A stretch of DNA of 64,000 nucleotides from Alphaproteobacteria bacterium (GTDB lineage: Bacteria; Myxococcota_A; UBA796; CAJQPC01), in NCBI GenBank assembly GCA_020632795.1, contig JACKEV010000006.1:310001-374000 (forward strand), given 5' to 3'. The notes beneath the pieces were generated by a model. It ran no database searches. It saw only the letters and a list, made by a program, of their open reading frames with translations, and was not told where the DNA came from. Positions 61,801 through 64,000 of the stretch are shown piece after piece. Position numbers and translations under genes: made by a program. The first letter of the stretch is position 1; every line of letters begins with the position of its first letter.

Positions 61801-62730
61801 GACGTCCTCGACCGGGCGCTTCTTGTGGGCCTCGAGCGCCGCGAACTGCAAGGCTCGGGCGAAGCCCTGGTCCGCGGCGCTGAGCTTGTGCAGGGCGTGG
61901 ACCAGGCTGTCGCTGCCGGTCAGGGAGACCGAGACCAGATCCGCCTGCAGCTCCATCTCCCGGGAGAGCGCCCGCTCGAGCAGCAGCACGCCCCGGAACG
62001 CGGTGTCCAGCACCGAGCGCAGCGACCACACCACGATGCGCATGGTCCAGGCGATCCAGGCCACCCGCAGGTCGATGTACGACATCCGCTGGAGGAACTG
62101 GTCCAGCGCGTCCCGACGTGAGATCAGATCACCCACGAACTGCTTGGACAGGTACACCCAGGTGCCCACCCGCATGCTGCGCTGGGCGAAGTGCCCGAAC
62201 TCGTGCGCGATGACCGCCTTGAACTCATCCAGGGTCAGCACGTTGACCAGCCCCAGGCCGATCTCCAGGTTCTTGTGGGTGGGCAGGATCAGGTTCCGCA
62301 AGGAGAGGTCGTAGAACACCCCCGCGTTGACCCGGGGCGACAGATAGACCTTGTAGGGGCGGGGCGCGCCGGCCTCGTCGGCGATCTGGTGCAGGAAGGC
62401 GATCAGCTCGGGCTGATTGTCTTCGTTGACCTCGGTGAGGCCCGAGGGGGAGCCGCGGCGCACGTAGAACAGGCCCTTGGCCAGGAACGTCACCAGGAAC
62501 AGCGCCGGGACGGCCAGCACCAGCCCCAGCAGCGAGCGCCCCCCATAGATGAAGGCGCTGGAGATCCACAGCCAGGACACGTAGGACAGCCAGGCGATGA
62601 GCCCCAGGTAGAGCGTCAGGAAGCCGATGAGCCCCGCCGTCGCGGCCCAGGCGTGGCGCTTGTAGCGCGGTCCGGGGGTGGCCAGATCGGCGGGGACGCC
62701 CTCAGGCTGAGCGGGGTAGGGGACGGGCAT
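58885..62730 (-). CDS. Giant membrane M48-family metallopeptidase
   Basis: 1281 residues. Residues 30-90 have two hydrophobic regions (ATAGLIGFLTLYLGLIAWLSYV; LLGLVLAVPALFLVTFLAK), and the HtpX/Ste24-type catalytic motif HEFGH is at 176-180 in FKAVIAHEFGHFAQRS, with the third zinc ligand probably Glu in LSREMELQADLVSV. Another hydrophobic helix pair follows (DLRVAWIAWTMRIVVWSLRS). Beyond ~330, ~950 extra residues: helical regions, one more hydrophobic segment (~745; ATARFGVASAVLLPALVATA), a small beta domain (VHNGLSIPVDVKVGES) and TPR/HEAT-like helices. M48 enzymes clear misfolded membrane proteins; the extension probably holds a sensor or scaffold. Precedes imuB on the same strand. Confidence 0.83.
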   Translation of the reverse strand: MPVPYPAQPEGVPADLATPGPRYKRHAWAATAGLIGFLTLYLGLIAWLSYVSWLWISSAFIYGGRSLLGLVLAVPALFLVTFLAKGLFYVRRGSPSGLTEVNEDNQPELIAFLHQIADEAGAPRPYKVYLSPRVNAGVFYDLSLRNLILPTHKNLEIGLGLVNVLTLDEFKAVIAHEFGHFAQRSMRVGTWVYLSKQFVGDLISRRDALDQFLQRMSYIDLRVAWIAWTMRIVVWSLRSVLDTAFRGVLLLERALSREMELQADLVSVSLTGSDSLVHALHKLSAADQGFARALQFAALEAHKKRPVEDVFAVQSRVIERHAAVIDDPDFGRTPALQDDRAAHRLFKAGLAEAPRMWQTHPPNHQREANAKHRYVPSVLDERSAWVLFQDAERLREDLTAGLYKDLDVATVPIAQSLERLDAQFDKPHLDRRYQGAYLWRPLSLHAREVDQLLPAPTDRDREAVLAAIDALYPESLGEALKARRELDEEIVALKALKEGVLQAPGGVLTHRGRQIPRAELDDVIDQVTAERGALRRRIHAYDLEARGAHLDAARLLGGGWDATLTGLVETMHYAEHTAADLADANGLTAHIFRIAVADKHLSGAEILKLLDASRQVLIALSRIDDEQRKGLSLSPEVLERLGVASWDERLEGLRLGTPSRQAFAEGWLEAMESWVNAYTDALESLAAAALEQLVATEAKLADALREGADPGQAPPPCATPTHYPRLCEGDARPRSATLNVWDRFQLADGPLAATARFGVASAVLLPALVATATVGQAEVHVHNGLSIPVDVKVGESSARVGPHRTVVVSRGAGTFEVVATAPDGREIERFEAGLPKPFSEAIYNVAGAAPLVRWVAVYGNRKETPPKMLGAPRWLQADAQFIFEEPPKSVSTKSGGATRTVISALDDLPPNQQLSYLEPEETATVALVHARWDPLGQADTRFWLNVASDAPELEPIVAERIAEDPHTALSTLELMRVQMDIASPERRAELCAGHHARAAENPDDPDAIYMDVRCMPDGPEHNAAYIAGVERFPEHAWMNWGAGYALIVAERWDEATARYEALRALEEAALFEPALSVNIARLRRLGAQHPEAVPVEDLGEVGPFLDAAAKAERGVSPGVDAPAVLHGVQMLVNGQTEKMMRLGTLSEGDRRSLMLLAVGAGVTNPELMRELRPLLEAGQFTTPLAWTALGLAVREGVDPAALVAVIEAEQKWPAGQLAPLLDVEALRADPARLDALAEGRDLMNRGGLRMLGILLLGDDAPEHWRAEARALLFAFDRPPVP

Positions 62731-62799
62731 CGGGACCGCTCCGGCAGGCCGTTCGCGACAGGGGGATTCACCACGATGTCCCCCGACATCGCCACCCTC

Positions 62800-63981
62800 T
62801 CACGGGGCCGGATCGAGATCCAGTCCCTCCCACAGCACCAGCCCCGTGCGGTTGAGCACGACGAAGCGGGTCATGTCGGTGTAGATGGACAGCGGCATCA
62901 GCGCGTCCAGGGACACAGTGGACTCCCGGTACACGACGGTGGTGCCCGGCTGCTCGAAGAAGCGCTCGCCCCAGACGTCCAGCAGGACGTCGATCTCGGC
63001 GTCGTAGAGGCCGTGGCCCTCGGCGCGCTCCACCGGGACGGCGGGGTCGCGGCCCATGACGCACTCGCCGTCGCCCATCATGGAGCTGTAGCGCGACAGG
63101 GGGTCGTCCCGCTCCAGGAGCCGGGTGCGCAGCCAGGCGGCGGGGTCGTCGAGGGTGTGCTCGCTCAGCAGGAAGCCCGCCGAGCGGCCCGCCGGGATGG
63201 CCGGGGCGTAGAAAACCGAACGCTGTTCGTTTTTGTTGGTTACGACAAAGACGTCGTAGATCGGCCAGTCCGAGGTGTTGACCACCTTGACGTGGCCCTC
63301 CCGGCCGTCCTCGATCCGCTCGATGCGCACAGCGGGGGACTCGGAGGTCTCGGCTTCGTAGAACAGGAAGCGCTCCATGGCCTCACCCTGCTGGACCCAG
63401 AGGGCGCCCTCCACCTCGCGGAGCTGCTGCACCCAGGGCACATCGGTGGGCAGAGGCTGGCCGTGGTCCGACTCCGGCGTCAGCGCGAGCGCGTCCCAGG
63501 CGAGCTGGCGGGTGGGGTCGGGGGGCAGCAGGGGGTTCTCGCCCTGGGAGCGCTCGAAGATGGACTGGAGATCGCCCTGCTCGGCCCTCGCCGTCAGCAG
63601 CGCGGCGCGGCGCTCGGCGGCCTCGGGGCCGTTGGCGACGCGGGCGGGGGTGTAGCGATCGACCTGCGGGTACCAGGCGCTGGCCTGACCCTGGGTGAAG
63701 CCGACCTCGACGGCCACCGGGCTGCCGTAGCTGCGCCCCGCGTAGAACTGGAGGACGGGCAGGGCGCGCTCGCCGTTGTCGGGGGGCAGGCCCCGGACCG
63801 GCTCGGCGACCTCGGTCGGGTTGGGGGGGAGGGTGTAGAACCACGGCGGCAGCGGCACGCCGGCCTGGGCCTGGCCGCGGGCGTCGAAGACCTGCACCCC
63901 CCACTCGTGCACGACGAGGGGGGTGGCGCACCAGGACTTGGCGTGCGCGGGGGCGGCGAGCAGGGCGAGGGTGAGGAGCAT
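62800..63981 (-). CDS. Secreted protein of unknown function
   Basis: 393 residues starting at ATG 63981, 19 bases before the window edge. Signal peptide MLLTLALLAAPAHAKS. The mature N-terminus CATPLVVHEWGVQVFDARGQ is distinctive (HEWG is a motif of a little-studied family found in Myxococcota and Planctomycetes, as I recall), followed by LPPWFYTLPPNPTEVAEPVRG and VLQFYAGRSYGSPVAVEVGF. It also has a beta-rich centre (GHVKVVNTSDWPIYDVFVVT). No catalytic motif is recognised. 69 bases separate its stop from the start of the M48 gene on the same strand. Confidence 0.7.
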   Translation of the reverse strand: MLLTLALLAAPAHAKSWCATPLVVHEWGVQVFDARGQAQAGVPLPPWFYTLPPNPTEVAEPVRGLPPDNGERALPVLQFYAGRSYGSPVAVEVGFTQGQASAWYPQVDRYTPARVANGPEAAERRAALLTARAEQGDLQSIFERSQGENPLLPPDPTRQLAWDALALTPESDHGQPLPTDVPWVQQLREVEGALWVQQGEAMERFLFYEAETSESPAVRIERIEDGREGHVKVVNTSDWPIYDVFVVTNKNEQRSVFYAPAIPAGRSAGFLLSEHTLDDPAAWLRTRLLERDDPLSRYSSMMGDGECVMGRDPAVPVERAEGHGLYDAEIDVLLDVWGERFFEQPGTTVVYRESTVSLDALMPLSIYTDMTRFVVLNRTGLVLWEGLDLDPAP

Positions 63982-64000
63982 GGCAGGTTGGACAGGATGG

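Noticed and set aside
58750..62121. Plus-strand open frame of 1123 codons opposite the M48 gene
   Set aside because: Same antisense effect; low-complexity Gly/His/Gln-rich translation.

Overview
This is a very GC-rich bacterial window: real frames have almost only G or C at third codon positions, and long spurious antisense frames are common. It most resembles a myxobacterium-like member of the Myxococcota, possibly uncultured. The reasons are three eukaryote-type Ser/Thr kinases plus a PP2C phosphatase, many lipoproteins whose mature ends carry Asp/Thr-rich DDT-type runs, NtrC/sigma-54 control, a LexA box like the one I recall for Myxococcus, and an imuB-dnaE2 cassette. This is inference from gene content; no rRNA or tRNA gene was seen.

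Layout. 1-5.5 kb: a partial cyclic-nucleotide-binding/P-loop protein, a metzincin-type lipoprotein protease, a PPK2-type polyphosphate kinase, a small lipoprotein and a membrane-anchored kinase. 5.5-16.6 kb: a low-oxygen respiration island. It has a globin-coupled histidine kinase and an NtrC-type regulator (tail to tail, 62 bases shared), a Crp/Fnr regulator, the cbb3 oxidase operon ccoNO-Q-P-H-I-S with a 41-residue mini-CcoH and a one-haem CcoP, and a divergent TauE/SafE-like membrane gene. Sigma-54 -24/-12 elements precede crp/fnr, ccoN and the divergent gene, and perfect or near-perfect palindromes lie 70-100 bases upstream of the predicted starts. The simplest reading is a self-contained circuit: oxygen-sensing globin kinase -> NtrC regulator -> sigma-54 promoters -> terminal oxidase and a second regulator.

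16.6-28 kb: exonuclease III, a membrane metallophosphoesterase, a TGS1-like methyltransferase, a PP2C phosphatase, an AAA+ ATPase, a 1233-residue kinase/STAND/pentapeptide-repeat protein, a lipoprotein and a phytochelatin-synthase-like protease. 29-33 kb: a sugar ABC transporter (MalK, a MalE-MalF fusion, MalG). 33-50 kb: lipoproteins, a kinase/ATPase/TPR protein, a subtilisin-like lipoprotein with 60-base tandem repeats, an ABC1/UbiB kinase, peptidase T, a TonB-dependent receptor with its lipoprotein, a FAD amine oxidase and a J-domain-like protein.

50.4-52.2 kb holds the most striking gene: a lipoprotein with a C-terminal thioredoxin fold in which the first redox cysteine is encoded by an in-frame TGA (U-P-V-C), followed at the expected distance by a 7-bp stem with a GGU loop. 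It is best read as an undescribed selenoprotein. 53-64 kb: a degenerate double cNMP-fold protein, the mutasome genes dnaE2 and imuB behind a LexA box, a giant M48 metallopeptidase and a secreted protein of unknown function.
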